Assembly (NCBI GenBank): GCA_903910445.1
Contig: CAIVZR010000048.1
Coordinates: 62,001 to 126,000, forward strand
DNA length: 64,000 nt
Source of the DNA: an uncultured Bacteroidota bacterium
GTDB lineage: Bacteria > Bacteroidota > Bacteroidia > UKL13-3
Reading direction: 5' to 3'
Made by a program: the position numbers and the translations under genes. Each line of letters opens with the position of its first letter. Position 1 is the first letter of the stretch. Under the pieces are notes generated by a model that made no database searches, was not told the origin of the DNA, and saw nothing but the letters and a program-made list of their open reading frames with translations. This document shows positions 44,422-54,334 of the stretch, in pieces.

Positions 44422-46902
44422 ATGAGAAATAAAATAACTGTCTTGCTCCTCCTAATTGGCATTTTGGGTTTCTCTCAAACCTACTACTCACATAACTACG
44501 ACACCCCGAAAAAATATACCTTAGCTGGCGTACAAATGGTTGGTGCCGTTTACCTTGATACCACAATTCTAATTCATAATATTGCGAATCTTTCTGTTGG
44601 CCAAGCAATCAATATGCCTGGAGAGGAAATAGCTAGAGCGATCGAAAACCTATGGAGACAAAAGTTTTTTAGCGATATACAAGTGGTAATTACTTCTATT
44701 GAATCCGATAAAATGTACTTGCAAATAAATGTGGTTGAACAACCCCGGTTATCAAAATACAATTTTAAAGGACTTTCGAAAAATCAATCAAAAAATGTAA
44801 AAGATGAAGTGAAGATAAAAAGTGGTGATATTGTGAACGATTATTTAAAAAATAAAGCCACTACAAATATTCGGAACTACTATATAGGCAAAGGGTTCAG
44901 TAACGTTAAAGTGAATGTAACTGAACTAAATGATACTGCATTTAGGAATAGTAGTATGCTGGTTTTTGATGTAGATAAAGGCAAAAAAGTGAGAATTAAA
45001 AATATCACCTTCGAAGGCAATAATCACCTGGCTTCAACGAAACTTCAACGTACCTTAAAGGATACTAAAAAATATAGGTGGTATTTCTTTCAAGGTGGTA
45101 AGTTTAAAGAAACAGAATACTCAGGAGATAAAGATAAAATCATTTCAAAATACAATAACCTTGGATATAGAGATGTTCAAATTACCAGTGATACAGTTTA
45201 TAACCTAACACCGGAAAGATTGCTTATAAATATTAATATAAATGAAGGAAAGCAATATCACTTCAGAAAAATTACTTGGATTGGAAATACTAAATATACT
45301 ACCGAACAATTAAATCAAGTGTTAGGGATTAATGCTGGAGATATTTATAACCAATCCCTACTCGACAAAAAACTCACCTATAATGAAGGAGGTCTGGATG
45401 TGAGTTCTATTTATATGGATGATGGTTACTTGTTTTTTAATATTACTCCTGTTGAGGTACTCGTTGAAAACGATTCTATCGATTTGGAAATGCGCATTTA
45501 TGAAGGGAAACAAGCCATCATTAATAGTATCACAGTAAGAGGAAATACCAAAACTAGCGATCATGTTATCCTACGTGAAATAAGAAGTAAGCCAGGCGAT
45601 AAATTCAGTCGCTCAAATATTATTCGCTCTCAACGTGAACTTTCTCAAATGGGAATTTTTGATCCAGAAAAAGGAAACGTAATTCCAACCCCACATCCCG
45701 AAAGCGGAACTGTAGATATTGAATATATTGTAGAAGAAAAACCTTCCGATCAAATTGAACTCCAAGGTGGATGGGGCGGTGGTTATATCGTAGGAACTTT
45801 AGGTTTAACCTTAAATAATTTCTCCGCAAAGAAAGTATTTAGAAAAAGCGAATGGGCTCCAATCCCTAGTGGTGATGCACAACGTCTCAGTATTAAAGCA
45901 CAATCATCGGGTGCATACTATTCGTCTTTTAATGCATCTTTTAATGAACCCTGGCTTGGTGGTAAACGCCCCAACAATTTCAGTGTAAGTACTTACTATA
46001 CCATTCTATCATCCGATTACAGAAAATATAGCGACCCTGCCAAATCATTAATGAAAATTATTGGAGCAAGTGTTGGATTAGGAAAACGATTAAAATGGCC
46101 CGACGATTTCTTCGCAATCAATCACTCTCTTACTTACCAGTTATATAACCTAAGCAACTATCAGCTCATCACTTTAGGAACACAGGTTTTCAATAATGGG
46201 GTTTCTCATAACTTTAATTATAAAGCTACCATCGCTCGAAATAGTATTGATAACCCAATTTTCCCAACCTCTGGGTCGAATTTCTCTTTGTCGATGCTCT
46301 TAACTCCGCCATACTCTGCATTCCGCAAGAATTTCGATTATGAAAATGCGACCCTCGCCGAACGAAATAAATTAGTCGAATATCATAAATGGAGATTCGA
46401 TGCGCAATGGTTCGCACCACTCCCTAAAAAGTTTGTACTCTATGCTAAAGCAAGCTTTGGTTTTATGGGCACCTATAATAAAAAGTACAATGTGCCACCG
46501 TTTGATCGATATGTAATGGGAGGGAGCGAACTTACAGGTTATGCCAACTTCAATACAGAGCCTGTAGGATTGCGTGGATATGCCGATAGAAGTTTAACAC
46601 AAATTTATGAAAATCATAATGGAGGTAGCACAATTTTCAATCGGTATACCTTAGAACTACGTTACCCAATTACAACTGGTCAGGCTGCTACAATTTATGC
46701 CTTAGGATTTGCTGAAGCAGGTAAGCCATTCAATTCGTTTAAATACTTTAATCCTTTCGAATTGTATCGCTCTGCGGGTGTTGGAGTAAAGGTTTATTTA
46801 CCAATGCTTGGATTGCTTGGCTTAGATTATGGTTGGGGATTCGATAATCCAGCAGGCGTGAAAAAAGGAAACTTCCATTTTAGTATCGGTCAGGCTTTCT
46901 AA
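44422..46902 (+). CDS. bamA: BamA: outer-membrane protein assembly factor
   Basis: BamA inserts beta-barrel proteins into the outer membrane. The 826-residue protein has an N-terminal signal (KITVLLLLIGILGFSQT), a series of five POTRA domains (about 25-440; for example KKVRIKNITFEGNNHLASTKL, KQAIINSITVRGNTKTSDHVIL) and a C-terminal 16-strand barrel domain with the VMGGSELTGYAN region and RGYADRSL, ending in the FSIGQAF outer-membrane signature with terminal F. It sits between uppS and two ompH genes, the conserved order. Confidence 0.95.
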   Translation: MRNKITVLLLLIGILGFSQTYYSHNYDTPKKYTLAGVQMVGAVYLDTTILIHNIANLSVGQAINMPGEEIARAIENLWRQKFFSDIQVVITSIESDKMYLQINVVEQPRLSKYNFKGLSKNQSKNVKDEVKIKSGDIVNDYLKNKATTNIRNYYIGKGFSNVKVNVTELNDTAFRNSSMLVFDVDKGKKVRIKNITFEGNNHLASTKLQRTLKDTKKYRWYFFQGGKFKETEYSGDKDKIISKYNNLGYRDVQITSDTVYNLTPERLLINININEGKQYHFRKITWIGNTKYTTEQLNQVLGINAGDIYNQSLLDKKLTYNEGGLDVSSIYMDDGYLFFNITPVEVLVENDSIDLEMRIYEGKQAIINSITVRGNTKTSDHVILREIRSKPGDKFSRSNIIRSQRELSQMGIFDPEKGNVIPTPHPESGTVDIEYIVEEKPSDQIELQGGWGGGYIVGTLGLTLNNFSAKKVFRKSEWAPIPSGDAQRLSIKAQSSGAYYSSFNASFNEPWLGGKRPNNFSVSTYYTILSSDYRKYSDPAKSLMKIIGASVGLGKRLKWPDDFFAINHSLTYQLYNLSNYQLITLGTQVFNNGVSHNFNYKATIARNSIDNPIFPTSGSNFSLSMLLTPPYSAFRKNFDYENATLAERNKLVEYHKWRFDAQWFAPLPKKFVLYAKASFGFMGTYNKKYNVPPFDRYVMGGSELTGYANFNTEPVGLRGYADRSLTQIYENHNGGSTIFNRYTLELRYPITTGQAATIYALGFAEAGKPFNSFKYFNPFELYRSAGVGVKVYLPMLGLLGLDYGWGFDNPAGVKKGNFHFSIGQAF

Positions 46903-46989
46903 ATGTTAAAAGATTAAAAGAAAAATTCAAACCATGCTTTTGGTACGATTATAGGAAAGCATCAAGTACATTTTAAATACTCACTAAAA

Positions 46990-47538
46990 ATGAAATCAAT
47001 CAACAAATTTTTTATCGCTCTTTGCTTGTTTACTATAGCAGCAACAACCAATTCACAGGCACAAAAATTCGCATTTGTCGATAGTGAATACATGCTTGGC
47101 AAAATGCCAGAATATAAAGCAGCTCAAAAACGCCTCGACGATATGAGCGCCGATTGGCAGAAAGAAATTGAGAAACGACTTACAGAAATTGATAAAATGT
47201 ATAAAGATTATCAAGCCGAACAAGTAGTATTAACTCAAGATCAACAACAAAAAAAGCAACAGGAAATCGTTGATAAAGAAAAGAGCCTAAAAGATTACCA
47301 AAAATCAAAATTTGGACAAGGCGGCGAACTTGAAAAAAAGAAACAAGAACTCATTAAACCCCTTCAAGATAAAATTTTCGATGCAGTACAAAAAATTGCA
47401 AAACAACGTGGACTCGACTTCATATTTGATAAAAATGGAGAAATGGTAATGTTGGTAGCAAATATTAAGTTCGACTTAAGTGATGATGTACTTGAAATGA
47501 TGGGGTATACTGTTACTGAAGACCCAAACAAAAAATAA
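46990..47538 (+). CDS. OmpH/Skp-family periplasmic chaperone 1
   Basis: The 182-residue protein has a signal peptide (INKFFIALCLFTIAATTNSQAQ), a mature N-terminus KFAFVDSEYMLGKMPEYKAAQKRLD typical of OmpH/Skp (A-x-V-D-x-E-Y/R motif), a long coiled-coil arm rich in K/Q/E (about 50-125) and a conserved C-terminal KIAKQRGLDFIFDKNG. Skp-type trimers hold unfolded outer-membrane proteins in the periplasm and deliver them to BamA, encoded 87 bases upstream. Copy 2 follows 72 bases on. Confidence 0.92.
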   Translation: MKSINKFFIALCLFTIAATTNSQAQKFAFVDSEYMLGKMPEYKAAQKRLDDMSADWQKEIEKRLTEIDKMYKDYQAEQVVLTQDQQQKKQQEIVDKEKSLKDYQKSKFGQGGELEKKKQELIKPLQDKIFDAVQKIAKQRGLDFIFDKNGEMVMLVANIKFDLSDDVLEMMGYTVTEDPNKK

Positions 47539-47610
47539 GAAACATTTTTAATTTACAATAGAAAAATACACCTTTGTGCCATTTTAAACCAATAATTTTT
47601 AATTTATATA

Positions 47611-48159
47611 ATGAATACCTTTAAAAAATTTGCTTCAGCACTTATTATCCTTACCCTTAGTTTTGCTGCAAATGCACAACTTAAAATTGCGCATCTTAAT
47701 TCTTCAGACATAATGCAAAAAATGGATGATTATAAAATCGCTGAATTGCGTTTGGATAGCCTTTCTAATTCAAAGAAGAAAGAAATAGCCATGTATCAAG
47801 ATGAATTTCAGAAAAAACAATCGGAATATATTGCATTAAATAAGGCAACTTCCTCTGAAGCTACCATGAAAATGAAGGAAAAAGAGCTTACCGATATGGA
47901 TCAGCGAATTAAAGACTTTGCTCAAGATGCTCAAACAGAGCTTGAAAATTTCCAAGTTGAGTTAATTAAACCAATTCAAAAGAAATTACAAGATGCAATT
48001 GAAGGAGTAGCAAAGGAAAAAGGATACGCTTATGTACTCGATGATCAAGCTTTGTTGGTAAAACCAGCTGCTGATGATATTTCAAACGCTGTGCGCTTAA
48101 AATTGGGTATTCCAGTGGAGACTATCACACCGACTCCTGCACCAGCTCCTAAAAAGTAA
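47611..48159 (+). CDS. OmpH/Skp-family periplasmic chaperone 2
   Basis: The 182-residue protein has a signal peptide (TFKKFASALIILTLSFAANAQ), a mature start LKIAHLNSSDIMQKMDDYKIAELRLD, a coiled-coil arm (about 45-120) and EGVAKEKGYAYVLDDQA near 135, ending in a Pro/Ala-rich tail. It is a paralogue of the preceding gene; two or more ompH copies after bamA are common in Bacteroidota. A strong terminator follows. Confidence 0.92.
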   Translation: MNTFKKFASALIILTLSFAANAQLKIAHLNSSDIMQKMDDYKIAELRLDSLSNSKKKEIAMYQDEFQKKQSEYIALNKATSSEATMKMKEKELTDMDQRIKDFAQDAQTELENFQVELIKPIQKKLQDAIEGVAKEKGYAYVLDDQALLVKPAADDISNAVRLKLGIPVETITPTPAPAPKK

Positions 48160-48180
48160 CTAACAACCAATAAATCAAAA

Positions 48181-48210
48181 ACCCGTTCGCAATGCGAGCG
48201 GGTTTTTTTT
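48181..48210 (+). terminator. Terminator of the bamA-ompH operon
   Basis: ACCCGTTCGC (48181-48190) pairs with GCGAGCGGGT (with one G-T pair) around a short loop, followed by a run of eight T. It lies 22 bases after the ompH2 stop. Confidence 0.85.
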
Positions 48211-48399
48211 GTGCTATAAATTTCTTAAAATAAATTTGGCTCGTAAGGTAAAATTTGCTTAATTTTAAACTGTTAAATTTAATATGAAAAGTATTATAAT
48301 GTTAACATCTAAAATGGTCTAAATGAGGGTGAAACATCAAATCTGCTTTTTAAATATAACAATTGTCTATTTTAAATAAATTGAATTAATTTATAGTGT

Positions 48400-50712
48400 A
48401 TGGCTACAACAGCTAAAAAGAGTGAAGTAAAAGCAGCTAAAGCTTCAAAAATAAAAACTGCCGTCAAAGAAACAGGGTCCACTGCCACCGCAACGCACCA
48501 AGAATTAAGTCTATCATTGCTAAGCGGAAAGTTACCTAAAGATGTTTTAAAAAGTTTTTTTGGTTTCGATAAATTCAAAGGAATGCAAGAAGACATTATC
48601 AAAAATGTACTTCAAGGGAAGGACTCGTTTGTTATTATGCCTACAGGAGCTGGCAAGTCATTGTGCTACCAATTACCTGCGATAATGATGGATGGTGTTG
48701 CAATCATTGTTTCTCCGCTTATTGCTTTAATGAAAAATCAAGTGGATCAAATTCGTGGATTCGCAGATAATGGATCCTTGGCGCATTTCTTGAACTCTTC
48801 ATTAAGTAAAACAGAAAGTAAACGGGTAAAAGAAGATATTTCTTTAGGGAAAACCAAAATGCTCTATATCGCACCCGAAACCTTAAAGAAAGATGAAACA
48901 ATAGAGTTTTTCAAAAAACTTAAAGTGTCCTTTGTTGCTATCGATGAAGCACATTGTATATCTGAATGGGGGCACGATTTTCGTCCAGAATATCGCCGAA
49001 TTAAAGACATGGTGAAACAAATGGGCCCCGAAGTGGCAATGATCGCATTGACAGCTACCGCAACGCCCAAGGTTCAAAGCGATATTCAAAAGAACTTGCA
49101 GATGGAAGAAGCCACAGTCTTCAAATCGTCATTTAATAGAGGGAATCTCTATTATGAAGTTCGCCCGAAACTAACAAAGGATAAGATATTTAAAGAAATC
49201 GTTGGATTTGTTCGCCAACGCCCAGGTCAAAGTGGAGTAATATATTGCCTTAGTCGTAAAAAGGTAGAAGAATTGGCTCAAGTACTTAATGTGAATGGAA
49301 TCAAAGCACTTCCTTACCACGCAGGACTAGAGGCATCTCAACGTAGTAAAACTCAAGACGCATTCTTAATGCAAGATGTTGACGTGATTGTTGCAACAAT
49401 CGCATTTGGTATGGGAATCGATAAGCCAGATGTCCGTTTTGTTATTCATCACGATATACCGAAATCGCTCGAAGGCTATTATCAAGAAACTGGACGTGCT
49501 GGTAGAGATGGATTGGTAGGTGATTGTTTAATGTTCTATAATTATAGCGATCTAGAAAAACTAGAAAGCTTTATGAAAGACAAACCAGTGGCAGAAAAGG
49601 AAATAGGTGGATTGCTTTTATTTGAAGCAGCTTCTTTTGCCGAATCGTCTTCTTGTCGCAGAAAAATGCTATTGCACTATTTTGGTGAAGAATTCCCTGA
49701 AAAGGATTGTAATAAAATGTGCGATAATTGTCGCCATCCTAAAAAGATGGAAGATGTATCTGAAGATGTTAAGAATGCATTAACCACCATTTCTAAGCTG
49801 GATTGCCTTGTAAACTTAGAACATATCGTAAATGTAATACTAGGTATCCGAAAACAACAAGTAATCACCTTCGGTCACGATGCCAATGAATATTTTGGGA
49901 TAGGTAGAGGTAAGGATGAAATTTACTGGAAAGCTGTAATGCGACTTTGCCTTCTCAATGGACTTCTCACCAAGGATATCGAAAGCTATGGTATGATGAT
50001 ATTGAATGAGAAAGGCAAAGCATGGTTAAAAAAACCTAGCAAAATGCTGATGCCTCTCGATAATGCATTTGAACGAATTGATGATGATGAAGAGTTTGTA
50101 GCAACAGCAAGCGCAGGCACATTAGATGAAACGCTCATGGCAATGCTCAAAGATTTGCGTAAAAAAGTGGCTAAGGAATTTAAACTTCCTCCATACGTAA
50201 TTTTTAGCGACCCTAGCCTAAGCGATATGGCAACTAAATATCCAATAACGCTTGAGGAACTTACAAACATTCAAGGCGTGGGTGCAGGTAAAGCTCAAAA
50301 ATTTGGTAAGAAATTTTTAGAAACTATTGAGAAATATGTGGAAGCCAACGATATTGAACGTATTGAAGATATTGTTGTAAAATCAGTCGCCAATAAGTCA
50401 GTAAAGAAGGTAGCCATCATTCAAAATATTGATAAGAAAGTACCGATCTCCGATTTAGCGAAGGCCAGTACCATGACAAAAGATGAAATGATTGATGAAA
50501 TTGAACAAATTGTAAATAGTGGTACTAAACTAAATATTAAATATTACCTAAATGGCTTAATGGACGATCATCAACAACAAGAAATTTTTGATTATTACTG
50601 TCAAGCAGAAACTGACGACCTCCAAGTTGCCCAGGATTATTTTGATGGAGATTATAGCAGAGAAGAACTCCAGTTAATGCGTATCCGTTTCATGAGCGAA
50701 ATGGCGCACTAG
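48400..50712 (+). CDS. recQ: RecQ-family ATP-dependent DNA helicase
   Basis: RecQ unwinds DNA in recombination and fork repair. The 770-residue protein has an N-terminal Lys/Ala-rich extension (about 45 residues), Walker A PTGAGKSLCYQLP near residue 80, the DEAH box DEAHCISEWGHDFRP (D at about 182), helicase motif IV-VI (YCLSRKKVEELA, ATIAFGMGIDKPDVRFVIHHDIPKS, YYQETGRAGRDG), the four-cysteine zinc site (CRRKMLLHYFG ... CDNCRHP), a winged-helix domain and an HRDC-like domain (LPPYVIFSDPSL). About 150 further residues follow the HRDC, longer than E. coli RecQ. A single-gene unit between two terminators. Confidence 0.95.
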   Translation: MATTAKKSEVKAAKASKIKTAVKETGSTATATHQELSLSLLSGKLPKDVLKSFFGFDKFKGMQEDIIKNVLQGKDSFVIMPTGAGKSLCYQLPAIMMDGVAIIVSPLIALMKNQVDQIRGFADNGSLAHFLNSSLSKTESKRVKEDISLGKTKMLYIAPETLKKDETIEFFKKLKVSFVAIDEAHCISEWGHDFRPEYRRIKDMVKQMGPEVAMIALTATATPKVQSDIQKNLQMEEATVFKSSFNRGNLYYEVRPKLTKDKIFKEIVGFVRQRPGQSGVIYCLSRKKVEELAQVLNVNGIKALPYHAGLEASQRSKTQDAFLMQDVDVIVATIAFGMGIDKPDVRFVIHHDIPKSLEGYYQETGRAGRDGLVGDCLMFYNYSDLEKLESFMKDKPVAEKEIGGLLLFEAASFAESSSCRRKMLLHYFGEEFPEKDCNKMCDNCRHPKKMEDVSEDVKNALTTISKLDCLVNLEHIVNVILGIRKQQVITFGHDANEYFGIGRGKDEIYWKAVMRLCLLNGLLTKDIESYGMMILNEKGKAWLKKPSKMLMPLDNAFERIDDDEEFVATASAGTLDETLMAMLKDLRKKVAKEFKLPPYVIFSDPSLSDMATKYPITLEELTNIQGVGAGKAQKFGKKFLETIEKYVEANDIERIEDIVVKSVANKSVKKVAIIQNIDKKVPISDLAKASTMTKDEMIDEIEQIVNSGTKLNIKYYLNGLMDDHQQQEIFDYYCQAETDDLQVAQDYFDGDYSREELQLMRIRFMSEMAH

Positions 50713-50729
50713 GTTCTATATGTATAATA

Positions 50730-50761
50730 AAAAAGGGATTACTGTTCAGCAATCCCTTTTT
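50730..50761. terminator. Bidirectional terminator between recQ and glyS
   Basis: AAAAAGGGATT (50730-50740) pairs with AATCCCTTTTT (50751-50761) around a 10-base loop. It lies between convergent genes and has A and T runs on both sides. Confidence 0.85.
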
Positions 50762-50776
50762 TATTGAATTAATATT

Positions 50777-52252
50777 TTAAACGAGTAGTTTCGACATGCT
50801 TACCTCCCTAGCAATGAGTTGAGGAATGGCACTAATAGCAATTCGTTCTTGCTTCATACTATCTCTATAACGTATGGTTACAGTATTATCTTGAACTGTA
50901 TCATAATCTACCGTAATACAGAACGGAGTTCCAATTGCATCTTGTCTGCGATAACGCTTCCCAATAGCGTCTTTCTCGTCGTATTGGCAGATATAATCGG
51001 ACTTTAAACTATTGATAATATTGCGTGCTATTTCAGGCAAACCGTCTTTCTTTACAAGTGGCAAAACAGCTACTTTTACAGGTGCCAAGGCAGGATGGAA
51101 TTTCAAAACGGTACGGATATCTTTTTGATCTCCATTGATTACTTCTTCCTCACAATATGCATTTATCATCGTAAGTAAGAACATACGATCAACGCCTATA
51201 GAGGTTTCAATTACATAAGGAACATAATTCCCAATAGCTTTTCCATCAGCTCCAAGTTCCGGATCAAAATAATGAAGCTTCTTTCCACTAAATTGTTGGT
51301 GCTGCTTTAAGTCGAAATCTGTGCGACTATGTATTCCTTCCACCTCTTTAAATCCGAATGGGAAATCAAATTCAATATCTACCGCTGCATTGGCGTAATG
51401 TGCTAATTTAACATGGTCATGATAACGATATTTATCAGGGGAAGTTCCCAATGCAAGATGCCATTTTAAACGAGCTTCTTTCCAATAAGCATACCATTGC
51501 ATCTCAGTGCCTGGACGTACAAAAAATTGCATTTCCATTTGTTCGAACTCACGCATACGCATGATGAATTGGCGCGCAACGATTTCATTTCTAAATGCTT
51601 TTCCTATCTGTGCTATCCCAAATGGAATTTTCATTCGCCCGCTTTTTTGAACATTTAAAAAGTTTACAAAAATTCCTTGAGCAGTTTCTGGTCTTAAATA
51701 TATCTCATTAGCATCCTCAGCCACACTGCCCATTTGAGTGCTATACATTAAATTGAACTGACGTACATCGGTCCAATTACGGGTACCACTTATCGGACAT
51801 ACTATCTCGTGTTCTTCAATGAGTTGTTTTAATTGTTCTAAACTATTATCCAATAAAGCTTGGTCTAATTTTGATTGTAAATCCTCGGCTTTTTGAGTCT
51901 TTCCATCTTTCTCATATCGAGTAATCTTATCTTCAATCAATTGATCGGCACGATAGCGTTTCTTACTATCTTTATTATCAATCATGGGGTCACTAAATCC
52001 ATCAACATGGCCACTTGCCTTCCAAATTTTTGGATGCATAAAAATAGCGGAATCGATGCCTACAATATTTTCATGCATGTTTACCATGCTCTTCCACCAA
52101 TACTCTTTAATATTCTTTTTTAACTCACTCCCATAATTGCCGTAATCGTATACAGCTCCTAAGCCATCATAAATTTCAGATGAAGGAAATACAAATCCAT
52201 ATTCCTTACAATGCGATACTACGCTTTCAAATACATTCTTTTCTTTTGCCAT
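50777..52252 (-). CDS. glyS: Glycyl-tRNA synthetase (class II, single-chain dimeric type)
   Basis: The 491-residue protein is the eukaryote/archaea/Bacteroidota type, not the alpha2beta2 type. It starts with VVSHCKEYGFVFPSSEIYDGLGAVYDYG, has the motif 2 region FRNEIVARQFIMRMREFEQMEMQFFV, motif 3 ETSIGVDRMFLLTM near 365, and a C-terminal anticodon-binding domain (PVKVAVLPLVKKDG, GTPFCITVDYDTV). A zinc or insertion module near 145-160 has CPISG. Cytosolic, essential for protein synthesis. Confidence 0.96.
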   Translation of the reverse strand: MAKEKNVFESVVSHCKEYGFVFPSSEIYDGLGAVYDYGNYGSELKKNIKEYWWKSMVNMHENIVGIDSAIFMHPKIWKASGHVDGFSDPMIDNKDSKKRYRADQLIEDKITRYEKDGKTQKAEDLQSKLDQALLDNSLEQLKQLIEEHEIVCPISGTRNWTDVRQFNLMYSTQMGSVAEDANEIYLRPETAQGIFVNFLNVQKSGRMKIPFGIAQIGKAFRNEIVARQFIMRMREFEQMEMQFFVRPGTEMQWYAYWKEARLKWHLALGTSPDKYRYHDHVKLAHYANAAVDIEFDFPFGFKEVEGIHSRTDFDLKQHQQFSGKKLHYFDPELGADGKAIGNYVPYVIETSIGVDRMFLLTMINAYCEEEVINGDQKDIRTVLKFHPALAPVKVAVLPLVKKDGLPEIARNIINSLKSDYICQYDEKDAIGKRYRRQDAIGTPFCITVDYDTVQDNTVTIRYRDSMKQERIAISAIPQLIAREVSMSKLLV

Positions 52253-52262
52253 AATTGAACCG

Positions 52263-52270
52263 CAAAAATA
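52263..52270 (-). promoter_or_regulatory. Possible -7 element for glyS
   Basis: Minus strand TATTTTTG followed by CGGTT matches TAnnTTTG, only 11 bases upstream of the ATG, which would give a very short leader. No -33 TTG. Confidence 0.4.
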
Positions 52271-52341
52271 ACATACTAAACCATTTATACTATTTATCCT
52301 TCATTTTTTGTTTATTTGCATAAACAGCTAATTATTATCAA

Positions 52342-53229
52342 ATGAGAAATTTCTTTCTATCTATCGGCATCCTTGGCGCAATGTTCATGAATGCACAAAC
52401 CTACTCCTTCACTAAAAGTACGGGTACTTATGCCAATCTTACTGGATCCACCATTTTAAATAATACGAACTGGGTTAGTTTCGAAACAGCCATCAAGCTG
52501 CCATTTGCCTTTAAATACTGGGGAGTAGCGCTTTCCGACTCGATTTATGTAGATGATTGGGGTAGTTTGAGTGTTGATAATTCATTTGGCGAAGAAATAA
52601 GTTTTATGTTCGAAGATTTGAATAGTAGAGGTGCGAGTAAATCACCAATTAGTTATGTGGTATCTGGTATTACCCCGAATCGAATTTTGAAAGTCGAGTT
52701 TAAAAATATCGGATTTGACGGGGACCTCCCTGGGTTAGTTGATTCGGCCAATGCGCAATGCTGGCTTTATGAAACCACAAATGTGATTGAATATCGATAT
52801 GGAACCGCTAGCGTAAAAGCAACCACCTGGACGGATGCAGGGGTATATGTTGGGATTTTCGATCCTTCATTTTTGAATTTTGTGAACCTAGAAGGAAACC
52901 CTGCAAGCCCATTGGTTAATACTACCGATATGAACACGTTTAATCCATTAACAACGCTTCCCGCTACAGGAACAATATACAAATTTACTCCTTCAGGAAC
53001 AGGCATTAACTCCCCTAAAATTAAATTTCAACAAGTTGGCAATACTATTATTTTTCCCAATACAATGATTGTCAATTCAGTGAAAATATTTAATGTGAAT
53101 GGCCAATTAATGTTGGATGTAAAAAGTATGGATTCAAATATTGACATTTCAACACTTATTCCAGGTGTTTATTTTATTTCCCTGCAAACCAATGAAGGAA
53201 CAATTACCGAAAAGGTAATTAGATATTAA
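52342..53229 (+). CDS. Secreted protein of unknown function with T9SS-type C-terminal sorting domain, paralogue 1
   Basis: The 295-residue protein has a Sec signal (NFFLSIGILGAMFMNAQ, cut after AQ), a beta-rich body with no family I recognise (SFTKSTGTYANLTGST, LNSRGASKSPISYVVSGITPNR, VNLEGNPASPLVNT), and a C-terminal stretch of about 75 residues typical of type A T9SS sorting domains (VKIFNVNGQLMLDVKS ... ISTLIPGVYFISLQTNEG, VIRY end). It should cross the inner membrane by Sec and the outer membrane by T9SS and be attached or released outside. The next gene is a close paralogue. Confidence 0.85.
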   Translation: MRNFFLSIGILGAMFMNAQTYSFTKSTGTYANLTGSTILNNTNWVSFETAIKLPFAFKYWGVALSDSIYVDDWGSLSVDNSFGEEISFMFEDLNSRGASKSPISYVVSGITPNRILKVEFKNIGFDGDLPGLVDSANAQCWLYETTNVIEYRYGTASVKATTWTDAGVYVGIFDPSFLNFVNLEGNPASPLVNTTDMNTFNPLTTLPATGTIYKFTPSGTGINSPKIKFQQVGNTIIFPNTMIVNSVKIFNVNGQLMLDVKSMDSNIDISTLIPGVYFISLQTNEGTITEKVIRY

Positions 53230-53274
53230 TTGCAACCTTTTGCTCATTTTTGGTATTAGAGTAAATCCCCCATC

Positions 53275-54168
53275 ATGAAAAATAAAAGTTTTATAGCTCA
53301 AAAGGCAATTATTATTGCCTTATTCGTTCTAACAAATTTTGCTGCAAGAGCGCAGTTCTATGCATATACAAAATCCACTGGAACTTATACAGAGTTAACT
53401 GGGGCTACCCAATTACTAAATGGCAACTGGAATGATTTCAGTGCGAGCTTTAAAACGCCGTTTACTTTTCGATACTTCTCCCTGAATATTTTCGATTCAA
53501 TTGAACTTACAGATTGGGCCGGGATTTATTTCAATAATATCAATAACGGCTTATTTGATATCTATAGTACCGATTTAAATAGCAGAGGAAATAATAAGTC
53601 ACCCATAAGCTATCTTTCTTCAGGTATTATGCCAAATCGAGTTTTAAAAATCCAATATAAGAATGCTGGTTTTATGGCCGATGCTCCGAGCTTTTCTGAT
53701 TCCGTTAATTTTCAACTATGGATCTATGAAACATCGAATATTATTGAATTTCGTTATGGCCCCAATCAAGTAAAATCAACTTCCTATAATGGAGATAATG
53801 GCCCTTATGTGCAAGTTGCCGACCCATTAAGCATTTCAACAAATTTTATTGTCTTAGAAGGAAATCCAGCAAGCCCGTCAGTTAGAACCTCTAACATTTC
53901 TAGTTCTACAACATTAACTGGATCTCCAGCTAATGGCACTATTTATCGCTTTGCCCCATCGCAGTTTCATACTGGAATAAATGATCATCAAAATCCCTTA
54001 GGTAACGTATCTTATATTGATAAGATTGTTATTTTTAATATGAGCGGACAAATTATTAAAAGTTATTCAGGCAATGAATCTGGCGATTTAAATTACCTTC
54101 CTTCAGGTATCTATATCATGCAAGCCTATACAGCCGAAGGCGTTGTAACTACTAAGTTTGCGCGGTAA
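53275..54168 (+). CDS. Secreted protein of unknown function with T9SS-type C-terminal sorting domain, paralogue 2
   Basis: The 297-residue protein has a signal peptide (about 1-27, ending RAQ) and closely matches the previous protein: YTKSTGTYTELTGAT, LNSRGNNKSPISYLSSGIMPNR, LEGNPASPSVRT. It ends in a T9SS-like tail (VIFNMSGQIIKSYSG, PSGIYIMQAYTAEGVVTTKFAR). The duplicated body of about 200 residues is the same fold family, not recognised. The two genes are 45 bases apart in tandem and may be co-transcribed. Confidence 0.85.
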   Translation: MKNKSFIAQKAIIIALFVLTNFAARAQFYAYTKSTGTYTELTGATQLLNGNWNDFSASFKTPFTFRYFSLNIFDSIELTDWAGIYFNNINNGLFDIYSTDLNSRGNNKSPISYLSSGIMPNRVLKIQYKNAGFMADAPSFSDSVNFQLWIYETSNIIEFRYGPNQVKSTSYNGDNGPYVQVADPLSISTNFIVLEGNPASPSVRTSNISSSTTLTGSPANGTIYRFAPSQFHTGINDHQNPLGNVSYIDKIVIFNMSGQIIKSYSGNESGDLNYLPSGIYIMQAYTAEGVVTTKFAR

Positions 54169-54269
54169 CTGATTTACATCTATTCTTTTTCTTGTGCTTA
54201 AATTCTATCCTCTAAGCATCTTCTTCCGAATTTGCCTAGATTAGCCTTTCGCCATTGTATCTCATTTTG

Positions 54270-54277
54270 TACCTTCG
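54270..54277 (+). promoter_or_regulatory. Possible -7 element for valS
   Basis: TACCTTCG followed by C is one change from TAnnTTTG and lies 58-65 bases before the valS ATG. The nearest TTG is only 12 bases upstream, so the -33 element is poor. Confidence 0.35.
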
Positions 54278-54334
54278 CAAAGATTCAATCATGCAGGTTA
54301 TTACACCTGTTTTCAATATAAATTACAAGTAAAT

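Noticed and set aside
48299-48308. ATGTTAACAT palindrome upstream of recQ
   Set aside because: A perfect 10-base palindrome is common in AT-rich DNA, and no second copy or promoter overlap supports an operator.
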